This document shows positions 1 to 10,017 of a stretch of DNA of 64,000 bases, piece by piece (position 1 is the first letter of the stretch; every line of letters begins with the position of its first letter). The stretch is from Pseudopyrenochaeta lycopersici (lineage: Eukaryota; Ascomycota; Dothideomycetes; Pleosporales; Pseudopyrenochaetaceae). The notes beneath the pieces were generated by a model that saw nothing but the letters and a program-made list of their open reading frames with translations, was not told the DNA's origin and did no database searches. The position numbers and the translations under genes are program-made. The DNA is taken from contig NHZP01000019.1 in assembly GCA_003313425.1 (NCBI GenBank), positions 992,001-1,056,000 on the forward strand, written 5' to 3'.

Positions 1-1
1 G

Positions 2-379
2 CAAAAGTATCTTCGACGGCGCGCTACTCAACATGACGAAGATCAGATTCGTCGCGCTGAAGAAGGGCAGATCCACGCTGCGCCCATTTCACGTTCTTCA
101 CGCATGTCGCTTTCGCCTACTCGAATATATTTACTCGTCGGTCTTGGAATTCTGATGATTTTGACCATATCACTGTCCGCTTTTGGCGCACACCGTACTG
201 GCAAAACCCGCATGGCCTGTACTAGACGCATAGTGTTCGGTGCTACAGTACTCATGGCGTTCTTTACAGTCCTCATCATGATCGTCGCGAGACGAGCTCC
301 CCAAGAGGCCTTGCTCGCCGGATTGATGGAGATAATCATCGGCTTTGCGCTTCTTGCGGAGCTCAACGACTTCATGTAA
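2..379 (+). CDS. C-terminal part of a membrane protein, cut by the window start
   Basis: The reading frame is open from the first bases of the window to the stop at 379, so this is the last ~125 residues of a longer protein. A charged stretch (about 34 residues, rich in R, E, D) is followed by three closely spaced hydrophobic segments (roughly residues 42-57, 74-90 and 100-118 of the visible part) and a short acidic tail. The ATG at 104 is internal and need not be the start. A C-terminal three-helix hairpin with a short basic loop (ARR) before the last helix recalls the C-terminus of the DUF6594 protein at 20035-21286, but similarity is weak and the family is only a guess. Function unknown. 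Confidence 0.55.
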   Translation, partial: QKYLRRRATQHDEDQIRRAEEGQIHAAPISRSSRMSLSPTRIYLLVGLGILMILTISLSAFGAHRTGKTRMACTRRIVFGATVLMAFFTVLIMIVARRAPQEALLAGLMEIIIGFALLAELNDFM

Positions 380-3300
380 TATTCTTCTGCTCTCTTTGTC
401 AGCGTTCGCCATGGCGTTTCGTCTTCCTCATATAAATTTTGCTTTGCATAGTTTGCTTTCGTCATCTATAGATTGATTATAACGTATAATACTATCATTG
501 TCACCACGACGTCACTGCGACTTTAATCTAGTGCACACAACGGCCCGGCGCTTCTGCGGTCGCACCTTACTATAGTAGAGAACTCTCGATTCCTCTCCAA
601 TAATTGGGCCTGTGCCTAAGTTTGCCACTGCGCCAACCTTGAGCACAAGTCAGAGATCGAGGCTGCGTGGTTGCCTGCGATGGCCTCAGTCAGCATCCGA
701 GGCAGTGCTCATTCGCCAAGAGATCTCAACATCCTTGTGCACAGTCTTTGCACAGCGCGGCCACAAGTTATGCACTGCACGAGCAGTTTCGAGGGCAAAC
801 AATTGGAGCCTGGTCACATCTGCTCGATCACGTACAATAGGCGATGCACAGCCAGCGAAAATCTTTCGCGTCTCGGATGCTGTGCAACACTGCTCTGATT
901 GGTTATCTGTGAAGGAACATTTCTAGAAAGCCTGCAAGAACCAGCCACTAGCATGATTGCCCCATGGAGGGAGCAGCGGCTGGCCCACTTGACCGGAGAC
1001 TGGGTATCCGCCTTTGGCAAGCTATCTGGTGTTGTCAATCCCGACAACTCGATTCGTGCTAACGGAATTGACGCTGATACCACATCGCTACAAGACCGTT
1101 AAACATCCAAAAGCTTGATTCGTCAAGTCTCATTGCGCCAACCTCAACCTGAGGTGCCTCAGCAATGGGGACACCGGGTGCGTCGGTGCCCAAGTGTCAA
1201 CACCGACGAAATGGCAAAACTGGAACGCGAGATAAGTGTGCAATCATGTTTACGATATGCATCTGCCGACAGTGACTACGATGTAGGCTGAAAGCTCCGT
1301 ATACCCCAAGAAACGCGTTATTTCGGCGACCGAGGCTCTGACAGACGCCACAGGCCATGAATTTACCGACTGCTCACAGCAGCTTCCAAGCAGTAAAAAA
1401 TCCACGCGCAAAGTCGCACAGCATCGATAACGCGCACAGCCGCTGGCTGTGATTAGCCGAGCAATTAGGAATCCTAGTGACCGAGTGTAGCAATGAAACA
1501 TCTCAATAGTCGTGTTGCTTATGTGGTCAACGCTCTTCCATGCAAAGCCGAGCAGACACTCAGCCCTTGACCCGAGAATGCTGGTTATGATTGAATAAGC
1601 ATGACGCTGTGAAGCGCCTAAAGTCGACAAAGTTAACATCAGGATTGGGACGCGTTAGGCATTAGGCGATGGGATCTATCACCCACAGTCGGCTTTTTAG
1701 TCAAGGAATAGCTCCTGTTGCACTGTCGTGCCCAGATCAAAAGACTTCGCTTGGCACAGGGTGTGCAGCCGCGCCAGGAGCACATAGCGTTCATACAGGG
1801 CAACGGATCTGTGTACATTGCCTGCTCCTCAACAAAATTTAGCAAGACTTGTCAAATGCGGAGATTATCCTTGTCGTTAGCGGCGAAGTTAGAGGGAATC
1901 GTGGAAAGAATGTTTTGACTAGCTGTGTCAATCATGTCAATGTGACGCCAGACTCGCCCTGGTTGCTGGGTGAGTTTATCTGAAGGACCGCGGGGCGACG
2001 TAATGCGATGCATGTGTGGTGCCTGGCGCCGAGTTGTTGTGACTCTACGGTGATACGCAGTGCGTAGGTTCAGGACAAACATGTCTTTAGTTCGTTGGTG
2101 AAGGCCGCCACTGTCCTGTACACCGTACGCGCGCTTCCCGGCTGATCCACTCCGCTTTTGCTTGCGGGCGGATCCTCTTCCACTGAATGGGAGCATCCTT
2201 GCTGTGGCTGGAGTGCCTTGTAAGGCTGTCGCGCGAAACGTCATTACTTCGCCAAGTGGATCTCGCCAATATCGTGTATTGTTGACACCCAATAAAGACA
2301 CTTGGGTGACAAAGACCAGGATACGTACTATAGAGGCATACAATTCAAGACAATGGCTGTTGTGCGCAAGCAAAAGGCAAAAGAAAAGGAAAAGCAAAAA
2401 AAGTGAGCAGGGATTGTCCGGCACAGGACCCGTTCGAAGACCCCTGACTGCCCCATGCTCGGATCTCAGAGCGACAATGCCTCATGCGTTACCCCTCACT
2501 GCTGCTTATGGCGGCTTTGCTCGCGCGCCAGTCCAAGCACATGGTGGAAAGCAACTGAGGTGAAAATTTGACTGCAGTATATCTGATGGTGCGTGATGCT
2601 AGTGGCAGCCAACGGCAACGTATGCTCCCAGGGTCTGCGGCAGGAGGATGCAGGTCAACTACAAGGGCACTCAATGCAGGCCAGCCGCGTCCGCAGCGAC
2701 AGACCCAGTGGCCCACTGGTTTGCTGCTTGAGTTTGCATGCACCACAGAGGGGCCATACTGCATCTGGCGCCTCGCGATTTCCGAGCATTTGTAAACCGG
2801 TCAAACTCAGGAACACGCACTTCTTTGCGCGTGCATCGCTCACGGCGCTCCGCTCAGCTTGGAACATCCCAAACCCCGCACGCAGGCTTGCCAAACGTCC
2901 CACTCGCCAACTGCGCGACTACAGGGCCGCGGGAATTTGATGCATACCATTTCAAACCGGAAATGTGGTGTATGCATGCCGTTAGCCAGCTTTTCTTTCT
3001 TCGGCCTCAACGTCTTTTCTCCGTGCAGTGCAAGTCCCACCGCAGCTGATCTGGTGCTGCGCGGTTAGCGCCCACTGCTCGCACCATTACACAGCATTTT
3101 ACTAGGCCATATTAGGATCTCCGATGTGCTCGACGGCGTGCGTGTGTGCTTACCTGGCCAAAGCAGACACCTTAGATTTGAGGCTCTCTTGCCCCTACGA
3201 GACTTGTTCGACGTGTCGGACAGTCATATATGGGTGCCCCCGGCGCATGTGCATTACCTTCTAATTGCTCATGCTCTTGCACAAAGCTCACTGCTGAAGC

Positions 3301-3594
3301 GCAGCTGACGGTTTCCGCTACCAACAGAACTGACGGTCCATCACCTTGCTCATCACCACACACGTTGAGCTCGCCTTAAACATCGCCATCGCACGCTAAA
3401 CTACACGAGGGACTTCACTGAAACCAGCAAGCATAAATATATAAGACACGCCGATCGCCACTTGATCTGTCTACCAACTGCACCCATTCAACACCCAAGC
3501 CGCCAGCTATCAGCACTCGCCCTCTGAGCAAAGCATCGCCCAACGTTTAAAATCTTGACGCCCAACGCCCACAAGATACCCGGCACCGTGTATT
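380..3594. other. Long intergenic region without a supportable gene
   Basis: About 3.2 kb with only short overlapping ORFs in conflicting frames and no family match or splice-consistent frame that I can defend. A short imperfect inverted repeat (arms reading GCATAC...CATTTC around a loop near 2960) is present. The last 160 bases look like a promoter and 5' leader for the gene at 3595. Confidence 0.5.
3434..3444 (+). promoter_or_regulatory. TATA-like element upstream of the small gene at 3595
   Basis: An ATAAATATATAAG-type run lies about 155 bp upstream of the ATG at 3595 and is followed by a C/A-rich leader free of long A/T tracts, as in many fungal core promoters. Predicted from sequence only. 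Confidence 0.4.
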
Positions 3595-4108
3595 ATGTCT
3601 CGAAACAGTAAGTCAGACTCAAGTCGGTAACATTCCCGTGCCACTCCTTCAGCTGAGCCAATCCCGGGTTGCGCGATCGTGAGAAATCCGGCAATTTTTG
3701 TGCCAGCTATTACCCTTGCCGTGCTGTGAAATGCGCACCCTACTTCTGCTGCCTTGCCCGCATTCTCCATCCCGCTGACTCGCCCTCCTAGCCCAACGCT
3801 ACGCTGTCAAGCTCCCGTCGCGCCGCTCGCTTCATCGCATCGGTATCCCAGATCACCACGATGCCCTTGCGATTTACTTCCGTTGGGTGCGACAGCGATA
3901 CTATCGCGCCCACGCGGAGATGCGATCTGGGCATGCATCGTCGTCAACTCACTCGGCGCGTGAGGTGAATGACACACCCGAATCGTTTCCGCCGCTGTTC
4001 GACATGCAGTTCGACATGGCGCGCCTCACGAACGATACCCTTCATATCGGTGCATGGGTTGAGGGCGAGGCGATGAGGTACGAGCAGGATATCGATGTGG
4101 TTGGCTAA
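3595..4108 (+). CDS. Small spliced orphan protein, 109 aa
   Basis: Exons 3595-3607 and 3792-4108 are proposed. The first exon gives M-S-R-N plus one base; the donor is GTAAGT and the acceptor is CTGAC...CCTCCTAG, a textbook fungal 3' site. The 182-bp intron restores a frame open for ~105 codons with strong G/C at third positions, which supports real coding. The protein is basic in its first half and acidic near the end (EGEAMRYEQDIDVVG). No signal peptide, membrane segment or known domain is seen. An internal alternative exon (after CTCCTTCAG at about 3651) would give a different and shorter product. Function unknown. Confidence 0.55.
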
Positions 4109-5676
4109 GGGTCACGAGGTACGGAAGTGCGCGGAACACAAGGATTTTGGGGATACGAGGGGCATGAGGCGGACATTAGAAGGGCAAAGGGCGTTTCTGG
4201 AGTCATTGGCCACCAGTAGCTGGTGCTATGGTGTTGCAGGGTGTAGTGCGGATACTGAGGCTCCGTCGCCATGCTAAGTTAGCTAGCCGATGGTATCTAA
4301 TTTGGGCAGTTTTGTCAGGAATATTTGTACAACAGGTCTCATGCTGAGGCCACAGATAGAGAAATATACCCCTCTTCCTTTCGCTTTCACTTCATTCCTG
4401 TTTCCTTTCCATGAGATCGAATATGTGGTTTTGATAGCCGGTCGGGTAGGCCATGCTGTCGAACTTCCGACACAGTATCTCATCTCATCGTATGAAAAAT
4501 GATGGGCCCTCAGCGTTGCGATGATATACTCTTTGCGCGTACTTTTGAAGATTAAGCAATGCGTTTTGCCGTATCAAGCGAAACAGAGGCATACCAGTCT
4601 GCAAAGCGAGAAAAGTAATCAGTCCCCAAGGCAGTTTAACTGGCCAAGAATGGCGAGGCTGAGGTTGAGTTTCCTCTCCTCCGAGCCCCCGCCACCTCCC
4701 ACCTGCAGCACCGCTTAGCAAAATATTATTAGAGATATATCTGAAACATCAGGTTATTTTTAAAGAAGACTATATATTCGATACTTAGGATTTATGTATA
4801 TTACGAACGGTCGATCAAGTGCCAGTAATCGAAGCGTTGATCAGCGGTCGGTTGACTAACCTGTCTTTCGCATTCAGTCAAACCACACTGCCTGAGGAAT
4901 TTAGGAGCCAGTTAGTAGTAAGTTATTGAAGCTAAGTTTATCTTCCTTAAAAAATAACTTGACCTGGAGAAAGATGACTGGAAATACCGACCCTTTGCTG
5001 AATTGACTGATGACTTATATTCGGATGCCAATTTACTTATGCCAAAGCGAATCTAGTGCATCCTGGCAACGTCTGAAACCATTACTGTAAACACTAAGGT
5101 CCAACGAAGCTAGCACTCGTTCGAAGAAACACAACCTACTGCTTAGAGTTGGCGATAATGAAAAGATTGGTGGAATGATCGACACTCTACATGTGTCATC
5201 TCTAAATAGTGCCACGTTGAGATCTGCCGCTTGAAGAGCATATCTGATAATAACGAAGCATTTACATGAGACATCCAAAAGCCATATAAATTCTTATTTG
5301 ACTGCTTTCGTCGGAAAAGCTATGACAAGTTCGGACAGAATTGAAGGTTGATCTACTTGTTCCATTTTTTGCTCTGGCAAGGCTCTCGGATGATCAATGC
5401 TCTTGGACGATAAAAACCCAGAGCATATAGGAATAGCTGTCACATAGTTGAAGCCGAAGAAAATCCATGCCGGAATGAATTTTCTAGTTTTAGGAAGGCC
5501 GAATAGCGTATTCAATGCTTTTAATGAAAAAAACACAATACTGGGTTTCTTTCAAAACAGGCTTTTGCATTAGACTCCATGGCGCCAGCTTGCTCAACCT
5601 TGAAGCATATCAAGAATATCAATTGGCATAAATGTTGATTCTGATAGAAAATTGTTCTCATATATTCAGATGTCTC
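4109..5676. other. AT-rich intergenic region
   Basis: Mostly A/T-rich sequence with scattered stops in all frames. The only item of note is a short minus-strand ORF at 5294-5536, listed separately. No RNA gene recognised. Confidence 0.5.
5294..5536 (-). pseudogene. Possible fragment of a membrane protein gene
   Basis: An 80-codon minus-strand ORF begins with a helix-like stretch and contains a hydrophobic segment (IPAWIFFGFNYVTAIPICSG) followed by a polar tail, which reads like the last membrane helix and tail of a larger integral membrane protein. No upstream exon carrying the rest could be found between 5537 and 5676. It may be a relic or a chance ORF; the family is not recognised. Confidence 0.2.
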
Positions 5677-6138
5677 TTAAGCAAGCTTTCTCGGATTTCC
5701 GGACTCCGTGCTTCCAACGCCCATCAAGAATGCAATTCTGACCAGAGCCACCCAGATCGTGAACACACAACTCAAAAGATCGCCTCCACGCAATTTTCCA
5801 AGGCTCAGTCGTCCCTGCTGCTTTATCGCCACGTACCCTACTACAATTAATGCTAAGTCAACAAGAAGCGTTGCCGCTTGTACAATCCTCCACACCCTGA
5901 GCTCAGAACTTGCACGAAGGAGAACAGCGAAAATGATTGCCATAAAGGCGTACAAAGCGGCTGTTTGGTGGATGAGTACGGCCTGATCTGGTTGAAATGG
6001 CGAAATGCTCGCTGGCACCACGGCTTCGAGGAGAGTTGCAGGTGTCAAGATACAAATGATGACGGTGACGAAGAGCACGAAGGGATCAACCCAAGTGAAC
6101 CATATGCGGTAGAAGGCATGGACGTGTGGTTTTGCCAT
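5677..6138 (-). CDS. DUF7704-type small integral membrane protein, 153 aa
   Basis: Four hydrophobic segments are visible: WVDPFVLFVTVIICIL, the AALYAFMAIIFAVLL stretch, LLVDLALIVVGYVA and the final FTIWVALVRIAFLMGVG. The order of motifs (YRxWFTWVDP near the start, SELRVWR in the middle, VRIAFLMGVG at the end) and the length agree with the fungal DUF7704 family, which has no assigned biochemical role. The start chosen is MAKPHVHAFYR at 6138, because family members begin just before the first membrane segment; the ORF could extend 35 codons further to 6243, but that extension is polar and unlike the family. No intron needed. Confidence 0.65.
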   Translation of the reverse strand: MAKPHVHAFYRIWFTWVDPFVLFVTVIICILTPATLLEAVVPASISPFQPDQAVLIHQTAALYAFMAIIFAVLLRASSELRVWRIVQAATLLVDLALIVVGYVAIKQQGRLSLGKLRGGDLLSCVFTIWVALVRIAFLMGVGSTESGNPRKLA

Positions 6139-6810
6139 CGCGATTCTTGAGAATGTGAACGAATGAGCCTTGGTGGAGCGCGAAAATCGCTGAAGTTGTG
6201 AAATGATAGAGCTGGGAAGATATGCATTTTGCCGTAGCAGCATAAAGACCTTATGTATAGTGGTTGGCGAGTAAGCGCAAAGAGCGATGATTTGTTAGTG
6301 CTTACTCAATGGTCTTGGCCATGGAACATGCCAGACTTGACGTTCCGCTGAATCCATCAGCTATCAAGAAATTCGAGTAGCACATGCCTCTACTTCGAAA
6401 AGTTTTCAGATATCCATCTGCTCTAATTAAAGCTTTAGGTCAGTAGATTTTGTAGCTGGGATTGTGAATTTTTAGATAATTACGGTTGCTCAATCATGGT
6501 GGAATGAGTTTTGTTACCCCACTCTCAGCTGGAGCAAAGCTTGTCCAAGGCGATTTCCTTGTTTCTACACACGACTGAACATCGTTTCCCTTTTACTAAT
6601 GTTATTTGAAGGGATCAAAACTGTTGTTCTAGTACGTAGAGTCTAAAAATCTACGTCCGAGCCTTTGAGTACGCTCCGCACGTGTTAGCGGCTGTGTAGT
6701 CTCACCAGCGCCTTTTGTTGGGCAGATTCATCGATATTTATGGCTCGAATGCATAGATTGTCGAAATTTACCCAAACCTACGGGCATATTGCCCTCTAAT
6801 TCAGTCATCG
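6139..6810. other. Intergenic region between divergent genes
   Basis: AT-rich 670 bp between the minus-strand DUF7704 gene and the plus-strand F-box-like gene; it presumably carries both promoters. No distinct element recognised. Confidence 0.4.
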
Positions 6811-8226
6811 ATGCACTTCCATAAGTCCAATATGGCAGCCGATCTCCTTCACCTCCCCCGCGAACTGCGAGACCTGATATACAAATTCTATATCACGACA
6901 GAAGGCGGCTATTTGTACAACCCTCGAACAGGAAAGTTCAGGAATGCCAACAACCACTTGATCGATCTCGCACTGAGCCTGACATGCAGACAAATCGCAA
7001 ATGAGATGCATGGTCTTCCACTGGAACTCAACGTCCTCACATTTAAGACATGGCGTCCTGATACTCACCTGGAACGAGAAGGCAACGCAATATTTTCAGC
7101 AACACTAAAGTTTCTCGATGCCCATAGGGATAGGTCGTTGTTGTGCGCGTGGCCCTGCTATACCTCACACACTTTCCACAACGCCGCTCATGCGTATCCA
7201 CAATTTTTACCTCTCCTAGAATATTATCGCACGGAGATATCGCCAGCCAACTTACCTCGCTGCGGTGAGACACCATCAATCTATCGTGTCTTTGTAAAGT
7301 CTACATTGGCTACTCTATCCACGCATCCCGACTTCGTGAAGTGCGTCAAAAAGGCTCTCGCGTGGGGAACAGGTCGGGATTGGGATGGAAAGAGTGTAGC
7401 CAAATATCTTGCTATTCAGGTTAAACCATGGGAAAAGCCGCCCGATGCGGAACTCGCCGAGATGTTCCAGCTTTTGGAGACAAGTGAATGGTCCATGACT
7501 GGTGCATATAGCTGGGAGAATGACCGATACTCGGCAGCAGTAATGGCTTCAAGATACCTAGGCACTCTTCCATCCCAGACGCGCCATCAGATTTGTAACG
7601 TCGTTCTCCATGAAGACCTGGGGTCATCAGCCCAACCCGAGTGCCATGCTCAAGCCTTGATATCATTTTGCCAGGAGAATCCAAGACTACGCATTCAAAG
7701 ACGAGTGGAATTGTGGAAAAATTTATTTCGGGCCGTTGTGCTCGATCGCAGCATTACAAATATCTTTGCAAACCTTCTGCTATCTTGCGATATCTCAAAA
7801 ACACTTGCTCTATGGATAATGGAAGCGGATTCACTTGCAGCTCATGGGATGCCCGCCCATGCCTTCACACTTGAATTAGATGGAAGCGCAGACTATGAAA
7901 GATCTTCAGAGACTTTCAAAATCTTGCGCCGTGATTGTGCATGGCAAGAGGCGCTTGATATGTGCTATGAATGCGGCGACGTTACTACACCATCCTGGAC
8001 CGAAAGGCGCGCGCATCGCTGCTTTGTGCAAGAAAACTTGCCACTTGTTGTCAAAAGTATTATTAATGGGCAGTCATTGGTGGGCTGCAACTTCAACGTT
8101 GGAGAGATGTGGGACATCAAAACGATCATTGAGAATAATCGGGCGCTGTCTTCCTCCTTGTGGGACTTGAAATGGATGGAACACAGCCCGCGAACTTTCG
8201 AACTTCCATCGAAAACACTCATATAA
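6811..8226 (+). CDS. F-box-like (LPRELRD) protein, copy A of a tandem pair
   Basis: Single-exon ORF of 471 codons. Near the N-terminus (about residues 12-25) it has LLHLPRELRDLIYKFY, the short F-box-like/2EXR-type motif common in large fungal families annotated as F-box or hypothetical proteins. The rest is a mixed alpha/beta globular body without recognised catalytic residues. It is clearly paralogous to the next gene: both share DLALxLTCRQIAxEM, CHAQxLIxFCQENPxLRI and a TPxxTERRxxRC...CNFNxG block near the C-terminus. An in-frame ATG at 6832 is an alternative start. By family knowledge such motifs can bind Skp1 in SCF ubiquitin ligases, but that role is not shown here. Confidence 0.8.
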   Translation: MHFHKSNMAADLLHLPRELRDLIYKFYITTEGGYLYNPRTGKFRNANNHLIDLALSLTCRQIANEMHGLPLELNVLTFKTWRPDTHLEREGNAIFSATLKFLDAHRDRSLLCAWPCYTSHTFHNAAHAYPQFLPLLEYYRTEISPANLPRCGETPSIYRVFVKSTLATLSTHPDFVKCVKKALAWGTGRDWDGKSVAKYLAIQVKPWEKPPDAELAEMFQLLETSEWSMTGAYSWENDRYSAAVMASRYLGTLPSQTRHQICNVVLHEDLGSSAQPECHAQALISFCQENPRLRIQRRVELWKNLFRAVVLDRSITNIFANLLLSCDISKTLALWIMEADSLAAHGMPAHAFTLELDGSADYERSSETFKILRRDCAWQEALDMCYECGDVTTPSWTERRAHRCFVQENLPLVVKSIINGQSLVGCNFNVGEMWDIKTIIENNRALSSSLWDLKWMEHSPRTFELPSKTLI

Positions 8227-8421
8227 CGTCAATTTCCTGGATGCTGAACACGTTCTTGGCAGCGGCAGCGAAATTGCAGTGGGTCACGTGAGAGTGGCTG
8301 CCTGACCAGCCACTGCAGGCCTCGACATTCGTGCAAGAGTTAAGATGTACTTGCAGTCCATTCAATGTTAGAGCTCAGATAGGCATTGTTTTCAATCGCT
8401 ACCGCTAGGATCACGGGCACA

Positions 8422-9867
8422 ATGTCTCAAGCACACATTCTGGCCATCCCTCAGGAGCTACGCAATATAATCTATGACGAAATTCTCGGTACCACTGGCT
8501 ACATCTTCGACCACAAGACTTGTACAATCGTTCGGTCTGACGGGTCATTTATCGATCTGGCTCTGACACTAACATGCAGGCAGATCGCTGCCGAAATGCG
8601 CGATTACGTATTCCGAACTAGCACGATAACTTTCAGCACGATGTATTCAGAAAGCCAGCGGACACTGGCCGGACTGTTCGGAGAACTCAATTGTCTTCAA
8701 CACATGGCTGAAGCAGAAATGCTTGAGGATTTAAGACGCTTTATCACGGACGATATTTACCACGAAGTGCTCTGCTGGTACCCTCAGTTTCGGCCGCTAA
8801 TGGATGAGCTTGTGCGACGGCCGAATCAGCGGGGCCTATTGACCAGACGATGGGGCGAGGCACCCTCTGTTCAAAGCAAATTCATTCAGTATACTTTAAG
8901 CTTAGTCTCCACGCGCCTTTCTCTTATCAAGTATAAGGCGGTCATCCCAATGCGTCGATTCCAGAAGGAGAAGGTCCAGTTAGCAAAGTTCATTGCGCTA
9001 GACACGGAACCATGGACTATTTCGAGTGAGGAAGATTTGGAACAACTTGCGATGGCCATGGGTTTTGATGAAACATCGAGAAACAGGAAAAGATATTGGA
9101 TGCTAGGCATTCATCGCTTTTCGGCTGCGGCAACTGCAACCCAATTCATTTCCTCGCTCTCAAAACAGGCTCGTCTTCAGCTACGTACTATCATCCTTGA
9201 TGAGGACCGGCCGTCTGTAGCATACCCACAATGCCATGCGCAAGGCCTCATCATATTTTGCCAAGAGAATCCACACCTCCGGATCGAGCGCCGCGCCAAC
9301 CTATGGAGGAATGTCTTTCAGTGTGGTCGTTGGGATTCATGTAGAACGCTCTACACCAATTTCCCTCCCGAAGAGATCCTGTTCCGGCTCGACTTGTCGC
9401 ATATCAATGACGCCATAGCCTCCTGGATTGTCGAAGCTCAAGCCTTGCCAGCGCTGGGCATGCCAGAGGGTTCCTTTACATTGCTATTCGATGGGAACCC
9501 TATTCTGGAAAAAAGTTTTGTGGTGTTTCAAGTCGTGAAATGGCACGCAGCTCGACAATATCTCTTGGAGATCGAAGAAACTCACTTACCCCAAGTAGGT
9601 ACACCAACATATACTGAGCGGCGAACTTCACGTTGCTATCAATTCGAAGGATTTCCCAAGGTGATCGAGGATATCATTAGCGGATCGTCTTTTATAAGAT
9701 GCAACTTTAATACAGGGCAGTCATGGGTCCAAGATGGAGACGAAATGGAGGGGTTTGAATCAATGGAGAAGCTCAGGGATATCATGGATCGAATTCGAAT
9801 ACCGCCTGAATTTGATACAGATCCGCCGCTGCCTAATTGGATTGACCTTCTGAGAGAAAACTTCTAG
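8422..9867 (+). CDS. F-box-like (LPRELRD) protein, copy B of a tandem pair
   Basis: Single exon, 481 aa from the ATG at 8422 (GGCACAATGTC context); the ORF could start at 8386, but copy A begins its motif at the same distance from the later ATG. The N-terminal motif reads LAIPQELRNIIYDEIL. Blocks shared with copy A run along the whole length, so the two arose by tandem duplication and have since diverged considerably, with the DLALTLTCRQIAAEM and HAQGLIIFCQENPHLRI segments best kept. Only ~195 bp separates the stop of copy A from this start. Function unknown beyond the F-box-like motif. Confidence 0.8.
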   Translation: MSQAHILAIPQELRNIIYDEILGTTGYIFDHKTCTIVRSDGSFIDLALTLTCRQIAAEMRDYVFRTSTITFSTMYSESQRTLAGLFGELNCLQHMAEAEMLEDLRRFITDDIYHEVLCWYPQFRPLMDELVRRPNQRGLLTRRWGEAPSVQSKFIQYTLSLVSTRLSLIKYKAVIPMRRFQKEKVQLAKFIALDTEPWTISSEEDLEQLAMAMGFDETSRNRKRYWMLGIHRFSAAATATQFISSLSKQARLQLRTIILDEDRPSVAYPQCHAQGLIIFCQENPHLRIERRANLWRNVFQCGRWDSCRTLYTNFPPEEILFRLDLSHINDAIASWIVEAQALPALGMPEGSFTLLFDGNPILEKSFVVFQVVKWHAARQYLLEIEETHLPQVGTPTYTERRTSRCYQFEGFPKVIEDIISGSSFIRCNFNTGQSWVQDGDEMEGFESMEKLRDIMDRIRIPPEFDTDPPLPNWIDLLRENF

Positions 9868-10017
9868 ATTGCTGAGAGCAAGCGCAATAAATAGTGCTGG
9901 TGAATATCATGTTGCCATAAGTTCATAATGATGCCCATCTGTCAGTGATTGAGGTCGCAGTTCAACGCTATGCAACCGAAATATACCACTTGTGCAATGT
10001 CTCCTGTACCTTGTTCC

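Noticed and set aside
1852..2424. 190-codon minus-strand ORF with a hydrophobic, signal-peptide-like N-terminus
   Set aside because: The hydrophobic run comes from an A-rich tract on the other strand; the rest is composition-poor, with no domain and no splice or promoter support.
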